NCBI GenBank assembly: GCA_944376655.1
Contig: CALWDJ010000006.1
Location: forward strand, 1-64,000
Source: an uncultured Clostridia bacterium
GTDB lineage: Bacteria > Bacillota > Clostridia > Oscillospirales > Acutalibacteraceae
Length of the DNA: 64,000 bases
Direction: 5' to 3'
A program made the position numbers and the translations under genes. The notes beneath the pieces are model-generated. The model was not told the origin of the DNA and ran no database searches. It saw nothing but the letters and a program-made list of their open reading frames with translations. Of this stretch, positions 1 through 8,303 are shown piece after piece (position 1 is the stretch's first letter; each line of letters starts with the position of its first letter).

Positions 1-644
1 ACGAAAAAACTTTTAATGCCGTGTGGCGCGGCTACTTTGATCTTGACCGTGATTATTCGCAGGTTATCGCCGCGATAAGCGAGAACGAAACGCTGAAAAA
101 CGCCGCCGAATACGCTCACGGGATAAGGGTTCTCAATCAGGAGCCTTGGGAAACGCTATGTTCCTTTATTATTTCGCAGAATAACAATATAAAGCGAATA
201 AAGGGTATAATAAACCGCCTCTGCGAAAATTTCGGCAATGATATGGGAGGCTGGTACACATTTCCCACGGCTGAAAAAATTGCAGGTTTATCGCTTGACG
301 AGCTCGGTGTTTTAAGAAGCGGTTTCAGGGCAAAATATATACTTGACGCCGCGAAAAAAGTAAGCAGCGGTGAAATAGACCTTGAGAGCCTTAAAACAGT
401 TCCGACAGACGATGCACGGAAGGAACTGATGAAAATAACCGGTGTCGGTCCTAAGGTGGCGGACTGTGTTCTGCTTTTTTCGCTCGGTCACACCGACGCT
501 TTTCCGAAAGATGTCTGGATCAAGCGCGCTATGGAGGTTTTATTCGGCGGCGAGCTTCCGCAGGCTGCCGTACCCTACGCCGGAATCGCCCAGCAGTACA
601 TATTTTTCTACGCAAGGGATACAAAGCTGTCGTCCGGTCAGTAA
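1..644 (+). CDS. 8-oxoguanine DNA glycosylase, OGG1-type (5' partial)
   Basis: Base-excision repair glycosylase of the helix-hairpin-helix GPD superfamily, expected to remove oxidised guanine and nick by its lyase activity. The frame is open to the left edge and the bases before the GTG at 21 encode family-like residues, so the N-terminal domain lies outside the window. Counting from that GTG, SQNNNIKRI (52-60) is the OGG damage-recognition segment, GVGPKVADC (141-149) is the hairpin with the catalytic Lys145, and FPKD places the catalytic Asp at 164. It converges on the next gene and their 3' ends overlap by 7 bp. The assignment to OGG rather than AlkA rests on the SQNNNI and GVGPKVADC motifs, which are close to human OGG1. 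Confidence 0.88.
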   Translation, partial: EKTFNAVWRGYFDLDRDYSQVIAAISENETLKNAAEYAHGIRVLNQEPWETLCSFIISQNNNIKRIKGIINRLCENFGNDMGGWYTFPTAEKIAGLSLDELGVLRSGFRAKYILDAAKKVSSGEIDLESLKTVPTDDARKELMKITGVGPKVADCVLLFSLGHTDAFPKDVWIKRAMEVLFGGELPQAAVPYAGIAQQYIFFYARDTKLSSGQ

Positions 645-1471
645 TCCTCTGTGAAGCTGTGGACCTCGCCGGAATCACGCTCTCTCCAGCCGGGCAATGC
701 CGCCAGATTTACGTTATGGAGGCTTCTGAATATATTATCGTCGGCTTCCGGGTTCTGTGTCTTAATGTATTCTATGAGACTTTTGATTTCCTTTCTTTTT
801 GATAGGTCCTCTTTCTGCGTGCTTTCCTCGGTGAATTTGCAGGCGCACTGTAAAAACTCAAGTCCGTTATATTTAGCGAAAGCTATAATATCCTTCTCCT
901 TGACCCTGTATAACGGACGGATAAGCTCCATACCCTCAAAATTCGTGCTGCGCAGCTTCGGAAGCATGGTTTTAATTTCTGATGAATACATCATACTCAT
1001 AAGCACTGTTTCTATAACATCGTTGAAATGGTGCCCTAAAGCTATTTTATTGCAGCCCAGTGACTTTGCCTTGCTATACAGGCAGCCGCGCCTCATTCGG
1101 GCGCACAGGTAACACGGAGAGCCGCCTGCACGCAGGGTGACATCAAAAATATCGCTTTCAAAAATTTTAATATCAATATTCATTAACCGCGCGTTGTATT
1201 CTATCAGCTCGCGGTTCTTTTTATTGTATCCCGGATCCATAACAAGATAAACCGCTTCAAACGGCACTTCACTGTGCTTTTCGAGCTGCTGCATACATTT
1301 CGCGAGAAGCATTGAATCCTTGCCGCCCGATATGCAGACCGCGATTTTATCTCCAGGAGAAATAAGCTTATATTCCTTTACCGCTCCGATAAAATTATTC
1401 CATATCGGCTTTCTGAATTTTTTTATAATACTGCGTTCGATTTCCGTATGTTTTTCAAGTGTTCTGCTCAT
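638..1471 (-). CDS. TtcA-family tRNA sulfurtransferase
   Basis: Adenylating PP-loop enzyme of the TtcA/TtuA family, which transfers sulfur to tRNA bases using a [4Fe-4S] cluster. The ATP PP-loop SGGKDS lies at residues 48-53. The cluster cysteines are visible as CYLC (120-123) and in the CACK segment (209-211), and GHHFND (about 146-151) is the second conserved nucleotide motif. Length (277 aa) fits TtcA. The ATG has a GGAG five bases upstream. The exact target base (2-thiocytidine 32 or another position) cannot be read from sequence, because clostridial genomes carry several TtcA-like paralogues. It ends inside the last codons of the convergent glycosylase gene. Confidence 0.82.
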   Translation of the reverse strand: MSRTLEKHTEIERSIIKKFRKPIWNNFIGAVKEYKLISPGDKIAVCISGGKDSMLLAKCMQQLEKHSEVPFEAVYLVMDPGYNKKNRELIEYNARLMNIDIKIFESDIFDVTLRAGGSPCYLCARMRRGCLYSKAKSLGCNKIALGHHFNDVIETVLMSMMYSSEIKTMLPKLRSTNFEGMELIRPLYRVKEKDIIAFAKYNGLEFLQCACKFTEESTQKEDLSKRKEIKSLIEYIKTQNPEADDNIFRSLHNVNLAALPGWRERDSGEVHSFTEDY

Positions 1472-1482
1472 ATATACTCCAA

Positions 1483-1521
1483 AATAAAAAAATCCGACAG
1501 GACTATTATAGTCTTATCGGA
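1483..1521 (-). terminator. Intrinsic terminator after maf
   Basis: A 13-base imperfect stem (arms 1493-1505 and 1509-1521, loop about 3 nt) is followed on the minus strand by seven or more T. It sits directly downstream of maf and upstream of the TtcA-like gene, so those two are probably separate transcripts. Confidence 0.8.
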
Positions 1522-1560
1522 ATATTTTTTCAACCGCAATAACAGATTTGACAGCAAAAA

Positions 1561-2103
1561 TCATTCGATAAAACGGCGGAGAGTCGCGACGGGAAGCCCG
1601 ACGACATTGAAATAATCTCCGTTTATCGATTTGACAAAAAGAGCTCCTCTTCCCTGTATACCGTAAGCTCCCGCTTTATCAAGCGGTTCGCCCGTCGCGA
1701 CATAATCGCTTATTTCCCTATCGTCAAGAGGGTAAAATTCAACCTCGGTGACCGATGAAAAAGAACGGCAGGCACCGTTTTTACATACGGCGCAGCCGGT
1801 GACAACCTTATGCTTTTTGCCCGAAAGCGCTTTGAGCATTTTGACGGCGTCTTCCGGATTTTCAGGCTTTCCGAGAACCTTACCGTCAAGAATTACTACC
1901 GTATCGGCGCCTATTACCGTATCAAACGGATATTTTGCGGCAATATCACCGGCTTTAAGCCGGGCAAGACGTTCCGGAAGATTTTCAGCCGCAATACCGT
2001 CCGGCGCGGTTTCTTCCGCGTTTGACGGTACAATGCGGAAATCATCTGAAATCAAGCCGAAAAGCTCACGTCTTCTCGGTGATGCGGAAGCGAGAATATA
2101 CAT
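1561..2103 (-). CDS. maf: Maf family nucleoside triphosphate pyrophosphatase
   Basis: House-cleaning pyrophosphatase that hydrolyses dTTP, UTP and modified nucleotides; also linked to septum formation in Bacillus. The N-terminal SASPRRRELF is the family signature, followed by an acidic pair near residue 30 and by GADTVV and GKVLGKP near 65-80. Length 180 aa is typical. It lies 2 bp downstream of the DUF975-like membrane gene and is probably cotranscribed with it; its own terminator follows. Substrate preference among Maf subtypes is not determined here. Confidence 0.92.
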   Translation of the reverse strand: MYILASASPRRRELFGLISDDFRIVPSNAEETAPDGIAAENLPERLARLKAGDIAAKYPFDTVIGADTVVILDGKVLGKPENPEDAVKMLKALSGKKHKVVTGCAVCKNGACRSFSSVTEVEFYPLDDREISDYVATGEPLDKAGAYGIQGRGALFVKSINGDYFNVVGLPVATLRRFIE

Positions 2104-2105
2104 AC

Positions 2106-2909
2106 TTATATCCCCGCGGCAAAGGAAGGAAAGCTGCTCTGCCCCATTTTCTCAATCCGTTTATTGTATTCGGCAACAGCAAAACGTGAATGAACACAGT
2201 ATGAAGTTAGAAAATACGGCATTACAAAAATCAGCGGGAAAACAAGAACGCTTATGATAAACCAGCCCAAAAAGCTGAAAATAAAGCATATAAAATCAAG
2301 CAGCGTCATTCTCGAGACAATGCATGACATATGCACCGCCTCGGCAATATCCATTTTTTCGTCGGCGACGGCGAGAACCGGCGCAAGATAATAACGTGCC
2401 ATAATAAACAGAAGAACAACAACTGCAATAGTTTTAAGGAAAACAGAAGCGTAATACAGATTTGATGTCCACATAGGAATCGGAATGTTAAGCATATCGT
2501 ATATTTTTACTCCCGAAAAAATATCGGTAATAATTGAAGGCGCAAAAAGCAGAACACCGAAACCGAGAGCGCGCAGGAAAAGGGACAAGGTAAGGTGAAG
2601 CGCGCGGAAATAGAGGCTTTTGCCTGAAAAATAATAGAATACCGTTACCGTATCGTCTTCCGCTCCGCATATAAATCTCCAGAAATACCTTACAATACCG
2701 AGAATCAGCGGTGACAAAACGAATATGCCGGAAAGGATAAGGAAAATATACGCCGCGGCATCGTTTGATATGCTCGCTATATATCCGGCGGAAATCTGAA
2801 AAATCAGATAACTGAATATAACCGTTGCAGACGCAATAATATTTTTAAGCCAATTACCCTTCAGAGCTGTTTTGGCAGTTAGTTTGACTACGGAGCTTCC
2901 GGCAGTCAT
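2106..2909 (-). CDS. DUF975-like integral membrane protein
   Basis: Polytopic membrane protein of unknown function with about six hydrophobic segments. The N-terminal ALKGNW motif and the C-terminal pattern (a SFLGWFII segment followed by PYFLTSY) are what DUF975 proteins show. An upstream ATG at 2936 gives 9 more residues, but it abuts a TATAAT and has no ribosome binding site; the ATG at 2909 has AGGAAGG upstream, so I take that one. Translationally close (2 bp) to maf. Family assignment is from remembered pattern, not a profile search. Confidence 0.6.
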   Translation of the reverse strand: MTAGSSVVKLTAKTALKGNWLKNIIASATVIFSYLIFQISAGYIASISNDAAAYIFLILSGIFVLSPLILGIVRYFWRFICGAEDDTVTVFYYFSGKSLYFRALHLTLSLFLRALGFGVLLFAPSIITDIFSGVKIYDMLNIPIPMWTSNLYYASVFLKTIAVVVLLFIMARYYLAPVLAVADEKMDIAEAVHMSCIVSRMTLLDFICFIFSFLGWFIISVLVFPLIFVMPYFLTSYCVHSRFAVAEYNKRIEKMGQSSFPSFAAGI

Positions 2910-2989
2910 TAAATCACACGCCTTCCTGTATGACATATTATTATAATATAATTATAACATTCAAATGTGAAATTTCAATCCTAAAAGTA

Positions 2990-5353
2990 TTACATAACCG
3001 TTAATTTAGCGTAGGCGGCCATCAGCTTTTTGGTGCCGACATTATCAAAAGCCACTTCCAGCATTGTATCTCCTCCCATAGGCTTCGCGGATATAATCAT
3101 TCCTTCCCCGAAGGTTTTATGCAATACCCTCTGCCCCGGTGTGTAGGTAATATCCGGCTCGTTCTTTGTAACCGCCGTGCCGTAAAGTGTTTTTTCAACG
3201 TTTTTCCTGTATGAGTAATTACCTGAATAGCCTGATGCATCCGAATAAGCGGAAGCGCGGCCGACCGTATCGGTTGAGAAAACATTTCCCTTGATATCGC
3301 ATACTTCTTCCGGAATTTCTCTTAAAAAGCGTGAGGCGGGATTACGGCTTGTGGAGGCGAAAAGCATCCTCGTATATGAATTTGTGACGGTAAGGTGCTT
3401 TCTCGCCCTTGTGATAGCAACATATGCAAGTCTGCGCTCTTCCTCGATTTCCTCATTACCGGAATAAATGGACTGATTTCCCGGGAAAATTCCTTCTTCC
3501 ATACCGACAAGAAATACATTGTCAAACTCAAGTCCCTTGGCGGAATGAATGGTCATCATCACTACCCTGTCATCGTCGCCGTCGTATGAGTCAATGTCGG
3601 TGAAAAGCGCGATCTGCTCAAGAAAATCAGAAAGTGTCGGCTCGTCGTTTTCAAGCTCATACTGCGAGATATTTGAGGCAAATTCCTTTACGTTTTCTAT
3701 TCTGTCTATCCCGTCTTCTCCTTCAGCTTCAAGAGCGGCCATATATCCCGTTTTTTCAAGCATAAGCTCAAAAAGCTCGGAAATACTGAGTTCCTCCGCC
3801 TGTTCGGTAAGCATATCTATAATATTGCAGAATTCGTTGAGCTTTGCGGCAGCTCTTGATATACCGGCGTAGCTGTCCGCCTCCCTGAATACATTGTAAA
3901 GCGGAACGCCAAGCTCCGCCGCTATCTGTGCTGCGGTATTTACAGTTGTATCCCCTATTCCGCGCTTTGGTTCGTTTACAATTCTTTTGAGGCGCAGATC
4001 GTCGCTGTTGTTGTTAATAAGATGTAAATAAGCGATAACGTCCTTGATTTCCTTTCTGCCGAAAAATCGCTGACCGCCTATAACGCTGTAAGGTATGCCG
4101 CTGCGGGCAAAGACGTTTTCTATCGCGTTCGACTGGGCGTTCATACGGTAAAGCACCGCATGCTGTGAAAACTTCATGCCTTTTTTGACGTTATCGAGTA
4201 TGCAGTCGGCAACGTAGCGCGCTTCGTCACGCTCGTCCTGGGCGGTGTAGAGGTCGATTTTATCGCCGTCTCCCTTATCTGTCCAGAGATTTTTGCCTTT
4301 GCGTCCGCGGTTGTTTTTGATTACGGCGTTGGCGGCGTTAAGTATGTTTGAGGTAGAACGGTAATTTTGCTCAAGGCGTATTACCTGCGCGTTTTTGTAC
4401 TCGTCCTCAAAGCTCAGTATGTTTTCTATTGTGGCTCCTCTGAAACGGTATATACTCTGGTCATCATCGCCGACAACGCAGATATTGTTTTCTCCGGACG
4501 CAAGAAGACTAACAAGGACGTATTGAGCATGGTTGGTGTCCTGATACTCATCGACCATGACATACCTGAACTTGTTTGTGTAATACTCAAGCACATCGTC
4601 GTTATTTTCAAGAAGCTCAACCGTCTTTACAATCATATCGTCAAAATCCATCGCGTCCGCGTTTTTAAGACGCTTCTGATATATCCTGTAAAGCTCGGCG
4701 ACAGTCTGGCGCCTGAAATCGCTGCCCGCTTCCGCTTTGTATTCAGCCGGAGAAACAAGCTTGTCCTTTGCTGAAGAAATAGCTGATAAAACGCTTTTGT
4801 GCGGAAACATTTTTTCATCGATATTTTTTGATTTCATTATTTCCTTCATAAGTCTGCGCTGATCCTCAGTATCGTATACCGTAAAATGCGAAGTAAAACC
4901 GAGCCTGTCGGCGTAGCGCCTCAATATTTTTCCGCAGACAGAGTGAAACGTACCTGCCCAGATATCATCAGCGCCGTCTTTAATTTTAGCCGAGATCCTT
5001 TCCTTAAGCTCTCCGGCGGCTTTATTTGTGAATGTAATGGCAAGAATCTGCCACGGCATTGCGCGCGAAACGCTGAAAATACCGTCCGGAACATAATCCG
5101 CCGTGCCGTTCAGATAATCTTCCCCGCATTTTATCATATCGTCAGTGACTTCGGGAACAAAATTGCTGTTATAGGCGTTCCCGAATTTCACAATATTCGC
5201 TATCCGGTTGACCAAAACAGTTGTTTTGCCGCTTCCCGCTCCGGCAAGTATAAGGACAGGTCCTTTGACCGAGGTTACAGCCTTGAACTGCATATCGTTC
5301 ATACTGCCGAAATATTTTTTTATGACTTTCTTTCTTAATTCCGTAAATTCCAT
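2990..5353 (-). CDS. pcrA: ATP-dependent DNA helicase PcrA/UvrD
   Basis: Superfamily 1A 3'-5' DNA helicase acting in repair, replication-fork maintenance and plasmid replication. Walker A AGAGSGKT lies near residues 37-44, motif II is VDEYQDTN, motif III GDDDQSIYRFRGA, motif IV QNYRS, and motif VI VAITRARKHL. The C-terminal Tudor-like RNAP/DNA contact region ends with GTKKLMAAYAKL. I start at the ATG at 5353, which has GGGGAG just upstream; a TTG 36 bases earlier lacks one. A consensus sigma-A promoter lies 70-95 bp upstream. About 787 aa, slightly longer than Bacillus PcrA because of an insertion after the Walker A region (about residues 55-95). Confidence 0.95.
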   Translation of the reverse strand: MEFTELRKKVIKKYFGSMNDMQFKAVTSVKGPVLILAGAGSGKTTVLVNRIANIVKFGNAYNSNFVPEVTDDMIKCGEDYLNGTADYVPDGIFSVSRAMPWQILAITFTNKAAGELKERISAKIKDGADDIWAGTFHSVCGKILRRYADRLGFTSHFTVYDTEDQRRLMKEIMKSKNIDEKMFPHKSVLSAISSAKDKLVSPAEYKAEAGSDFRRQTVAELYRIYQKRLKNADAMDFDDMIVKTVELLENNDDVLEYYTNKFRYVMVDEYQDTNHAQYVLVSLLASGENNICVVGDDDQSIYRFRGATIENILSFEDEYKNAQVIRLEQNYRSTSNILNAANAVIKNNRGRKGKNLWTDKGDGDKIDLYTAQDERDEARYVADCILDNVKKGMKFSQHAVLYRMNAQSNAIENVFARSGIPYSVIGGQRFFGRKEIKDVIAYLHLINNNSDDLRLKRIVNEPKRGIGDTTVNTAAQIAAELGVPLYNVFREADSYAGISRAAAKLNEFCNIIDMLTEQAEELSISELFELMLEKTGYMAALEAEGEDGIDRIENVKEFASNISQYELENDEPTLSDFLEQIALFTDIDSYDGDDDRVVMMTIHSAKGLEFDNVFLVGMEEGIFPGNQSIYSGNEEIEEERRLAYVAITRARKHLTVTNSYTRMLFASTSRNPASRFLREIPEEVCDIKGNVFSTDTVGRASAYSDASGYSGNYSYRKNVEKTLYGTAVTKNEPDITYTPGQRVLHKTFGEGMIISAKPMGGDTMLEVAFDNVGTKKLMAAYAKLTVM

Positions 5354-5420
5354 ACTGCTCCCCGTAACATCAAAAATGGCGTCTATCAATCGACGCCGTC
5401 AAATAAAACTATCGATAATT

Positions 5421-5449
5421 ATAATACTATCCATCGGCAAAAAAGTCAA
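5421..5449 (-). promoter_or_regulatory. Sigma-A promoter of pcrA
   Basis: Reading the minus strand: TTGACT at 5449-5444, a 17-bp spacer, then TATTAT at 5426-5421. A small inverted repeat GGCGTC/GACGCC at 5379-5396 lies in the leader. Confidence 0.7.
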
Positions 5450-5472
5450 CCGCGCATTTTTAAATAAAAATC

Positions 5473-5501
5473 TTGTAATATGCTTAAAATATTGGTATAA
5501 T
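5473..5501 (+). promoter_or_regulatory. Sigma-A promoter of the coiled-coil/fumarase-beta operon
   Basis: TTGTAA at 5473-5478, 17-bp spacer, TATAAT at 5496-5501. It is back to back with the pcrA promoter, about 30 bp from the coiled-coil gene's ATG. Confidence 0.7.
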
Positions 5502-5529
5502 GAAATGACAAAAACGGAGGAATGTGAAA

Positions 5530-6078
5530 ATGGCGGTTGGATTTAAAAAAAGCCTGTTCGGTTTTAACTGTTCGGACGTAATGGAATACATAGAACGCTC
5601 TCAAAAGACCTTTACTTCCAAGGAAAACGAACTGACAGAGCAGATTAAAAAACTTTCAGATGAGCTTGAGCTATCAAATGAAAACTATTTAAAGCTGAAT
5701 GCCGAAAAGAATGAAATAGCCGAAAAGCTGGCGGATTTCAGCGAAAAATACGAGGAAATAGAGCGACTGTCCGAAAATATCGGAAAGCTGTATCTTGTCG
5801 CTCAGGCTAACGCGCGCGCAATTATGGAAAATTCGGAGAAAAGCGCCGCCAAAGCCATGGAGGAAGTAAATAAAAATCTCTCACTCATCAACGATACACA
5901 TGAGTCGCTCGACGAGCTGAAGAAAAATATCATCAAAACTTCAGATGATTTCGTGGCTGAGGTTGACGGGCTTATCGCCTCCCTGAACAATACAAAAGCC
6001 GAGGTTGAGGCCAACGCCGCGTTAGAAAAACAGGCTAAGGAACAGTTTGAAGAAGTATACGGGTCTTTGGTAAAATGA
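5530..6078 (+). CDS. Coiled-coil protein with DivIVA-like N terminus
   Basis: About 182 aa, predicted cytoplasmic. The first 30 residues (KKSLFGFNCSDVMEYIERS) resemble the membrane-curvature-binding start of DivIVA/GpsB proteins, with a short motif of aromatic/Gly residues followed by the XXVMEYI helix. Residues about 30-180 are almost entirely heptad-like coiled coil rich in Glu, Lys, Asn and Ala. The ATG at 5530 has GGAGG nine bases upstream; the GTG six bases before it is too close to that site. Its stop overlaps the start of the fumarase-beta gene (ATGA), so the two are translationally coupled. Function unknown; a role in cell-division or polar organisation is only an inference from the DivIVA resemblance. 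Confidence 0.6.
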   Translation: MAVGFKKSLFGFNCSDVMEYIERSQKTFTSKENELTEQIKKLSDELELSNENYLKLNAEKNEIAEKLADFSEKYEEIERLSENIGKLYLVAQANARAIMENSEKSAAKAMEEVNKNLSLINDTHESLDELKKNIIKTSDDFVAEVDGLIASLNNTKAEVEANAALEKQAKEQFEEVYGSLVK

Positions 6079-6605
6079 AAGAGTATAAAATAAACACAAG
6101 CGAATTAAAGCGTTTTTGTCCGCTTCTTCACGCCGGAGACAGGGTTCTTCTTTCGGGAACGGTCTATACCTCACGCGACGCCGCCCATAAGCGTATTTTT
6201 GAATGTATAGAAAATAATAAACCGCTGCCGTACGATCTGAACGGCGCGGTAATTTATTATGCCGGTCCAACTCCGACACCGCCCGGCATGGCTATCGGAA
6301 GCTGCGGACCGACTACATCTAAAAGAATGGACCCGTATACTCCCCGTCTTCTCAATATGGGTGTTGCCGCCACAATAGGAAAAGGCGAACGCAGCGACGA
6401 AGTATGTGAAGCAATTATACGAAACAAATCCGTGTATCTCTGCGCTATCGGCGGCGCGGGAGCGCTTGCCGCTCTTAAAATAACAGACTGCGAGGTTATA
6501 GCTTTCAACGATTTAGGCTGCGAATCCGTAAAGCGTCTTACTTTCTCTGATTTTCCGCTTACGGTAGCTATCGACTGCAGCGGAGGAAATATTTTTAAAA
6601 GATGA
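6075..6605 (+). CDS. Fe-S fumarate hydratase/tartrate dehydratase, beta (C-terminal) subunit
   Basis: Beta subunit of class I hydro-lyases, which supplies substrate-binding residues while the alpha subunit carries the [4Fe-4S] cluster. Family hallmarks are LLSGTVYTSRDAAHKR (near residue 26-40), YYAGPTPTPPG (60s), GSCGPTTSKRMD (75-86), IGKG and the YLCAIGGAGAL stretch. Length 176 aa is normal for a split subunit. No alpha subunit is present anywhere in the window; such genes are usually adjacent (alpha-beta). It overlaps the coiled-coil gene by 4 bp. Whether it acts on fumarate, tartrate or another hydroxy-acid is open. Confidence 0.9.
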   Translation: MKEYKINTSELKRFCPLLHAGDRVLLSGTVYTSRDAAHKRIFECIENNKPLPYDLNGAVIYYAGPTPTPPGMAIGSCGPTTSKRMDPYTPRLLNMGVAATIGKGERSDEVCEAIIRNKSVYLCAIGGAGALAALKITDCEVIAFNDLGCESVKRLTFSDFPLTVAIDCSGGNIFKR

Positions 6606-6614
6606 CAAATAATC

Positions 6615-6652
6615 AAACGCGTCCGGTTATTTATTAACCGAACGCGTTTTGT
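6615..6652. terminator. Bidirectional terminator between convergent genes
   Basis: Inverted repeat AAACGCGT-C-CGGTTA / TAACCG-A-ACGCGTTT with a 5-nt loop and T/A-rich flanks on both sides. It serves the fumarase-beta gene on plus and the SipL-like gene on minus. Confidence 0.8.
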
Positions 6653-6666
6653 TAATTTTATAATTC

Positions 6667-8199
6667 TTATACCGCAGGTATCAGTAGCATTTTATTTTCC
6701 GGCAGGCAGGTATCCGCAAGGTCGTTTATTTTCATTATTTCATCAACGCTTGCGCTGTAATGCTTCGCTATATCCCAGACGCACTCATTTTCGCCTGTAA
6801 AATAAATTGTCATGGCGCATTTTACGCTTTTTTCGCACGGTCTGCTCTCGTCTACTTTTACGGCGGTAATAAGCGGAATTTTTCTGCATTCGTAAACGGC
6901 GGCGTTAATGCTCAAATCAACTCTCAGCTCAACACTTTCCGCGCCGGTTATCGTATATCCGCACGAGGTAATATCTACTTCCGGTGAACAGTGAAGCTGT
7001 TCACAGCAGTCTTTAAGCGTGTATTTATACTCAAAATCAATCGGCTTTTCAAAATACGAGGCTCCGTAATCGCTGCCGCATGCAATCATACAGGCTATAA
7101 GAGTTCCGCTGATAGTCATATCCATGCCTTCAAATTTTGCCGAAACCGACTGCATATCGCACCACAAATCCGAAACCGAAGCAATCGGTCTGTCGAGTTC
7201 AAGATTCTTCTTACAGTGGAAATTCTCGCTTATATTTTCACAGATACTCTCAAAGCATATATTTTCACACTTCATTTCAGCTTTATACTTGCGTGAAAAA
7301 GCGTCAAGCACAACCGAAATATCGTTTTTGCAGTATGCCTCGCAGGTAACAAGCAGCTTTGCCGATAAAGCGAAAATCCTGATTCCCCCTTCTGTGCTTC
7401 TCGGTTTAATCTCAAGAAACGCCACAAAGGCCTTTGACTCACATTCGCATGCTTCAGTTATTCCCTCGATATCAACTATCTGACTGAAAGGGAGCACTGT
7501 TTTTACCGACTGCGGAGCGCCTTCCCCTTCAGGACAGTAAAGCAGCCAGACTGACATTTCACCTTTGACAACTACCTTATCATTTATAATTTTGCTTTCT
7601 TTTATGCACGGTTTTGCATCGTACCTTATTATACGTTCCGCTGCCGGCTGACTTTGACCTATCTGTATTTCCTCTTCTACCATCAGGTATTTTTCGGCGT
7701 ATCCCATAGGAACAGTCGCCGGGGCTGTTCCGCGCCGCTGTTCTATATTGCAGTCGTCAATATCGGAAATAACATCGGTGCATTTCCTTTTAAACACCTT
7801 GATTATAATGCTGACCGCACCGTGAATGTCTATTTTTCTTCCCGTGACGGCACGGCAGTTTATGTAATCGCATTTTGATTGTACGTTCAGATTTCCAGAT
7901 GAGCATTCCTCGCTCATTTCTATATTCTTGCTGAACGGATATTGATATTCATATGAGCATAGCTTTTCCGACGCGTCGCAGTACAGCACGGTTATACATA
8001 CATACCCGTCAACCGTTATATTTTTACCGCTCATGCTTTTTGACGAAATTCTGGAAACGGCCCTGCATTTAAAGATTTTTGAGATATCGGGACAATAATC
8101 CGGCAGCGAAAAATCGACGTCAACCGGCTGTTCAGCCGTTTCGTTAAAAACAATATCATTCACATAAACGCTTGTTTTGAGTATTTTTTCTTCCATCAT
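6667..8199 (-). CDS. SipL-like spore morphogenetic protein (DUF3794/SPOCS repeats + LysM)
   Basis: A 510-aa protein with repeated DUF3794 (SPOCS) domains, roughly residues 40-125, 185-265 and 340-410, and a C-terminal LysM-like domain (about 463-510, WDIAKHYSASVDEIMKIND...LLIPAV). This is the architecture of Clostridioides SipL, which binds SpoIVA and tethers the spore coat to the forespore; SafA-type coat proteins are the other candidates. It is unusually rich in cysteine (over 20), as expected of coat proteins. Start at the first of two ATGs behind GAGAGG. Monocistronic, ending at a bidirectional terminator. No mother-cell sigma-E/K promoter could be assigned confidently upstream. Confidence 0.75.
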   Translation of the reverse strand: MMEEKILKTSVYVNDIVFNETAEQPVDVDFSLPDYCPDISKIFKCRAVSRISSKSMSGKNITVDGYVCITVLYCDASEKLCSYEYQYPFSKNIEMSEECSSGNLNVQSKCDYINCRAVTGRKIDIHGAVSIIIKVFKRKCTDVISDIDDCNIEQRRGTAPATVPMGYAEKYLMVEEEIQIGQSQPAAERIIRYDAKPCIKESKIINDKVVVKGEMSVWLLYCPEGEGAPQSVKTVLPFSQIVDIEGITEACECESKAFVAFLEIKPRSTEGGIRIFALSAKLLVTCEAYCKNDISVVLDAFSRKYKAEMKCENICFESICENISENFHCKKNLELDRPIASVSDLWCDMQSVSAKFEGMDMTISGTLIACMIACGSDYGASYFEKPIDFEYKYTLKDCCEQLHCSPEVDITSCGYTITGAESVELRVDLSINAAVYECRKIPLITAVKVDESRPCEKSVKCAMTIYFTGENECVWDIAKHYSASVDEIMKINDLADTCLPENKMLLIPAV

Positions 8200-8263
8200 T
8201 ATTTCCTCTCTTTATTCTTCGTTTACTAAATGATATTCACTCAGGCTTTAATATATGCAAAAA

Positions 8264-8297
8264 AATAAAACGGACAAAGCTGTCCGTTTTATTTTTT
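8264..8297. terminator. Terminator after the ABC exporter operon
   Basis: Perfect 13-bp stem AATAAAACGGACA/TGTCCGTTTTATT with an AAGC loop and a run of T on the minus strand beyond it. The matching A-run also makes it usable on the other strand. Confidence 0.85.
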
Positions 8298-8303
8298 AAA
8301 TTA

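Noticed and set aside
5379..5396. GGCGTC/GACGCC inverted repeat in the pcrA leader as a LexA-type site
   Set aside because: It does not fit the clostridial/Bacillus GAAC-N4-GTTC pattern; at most a small leader hairpin.
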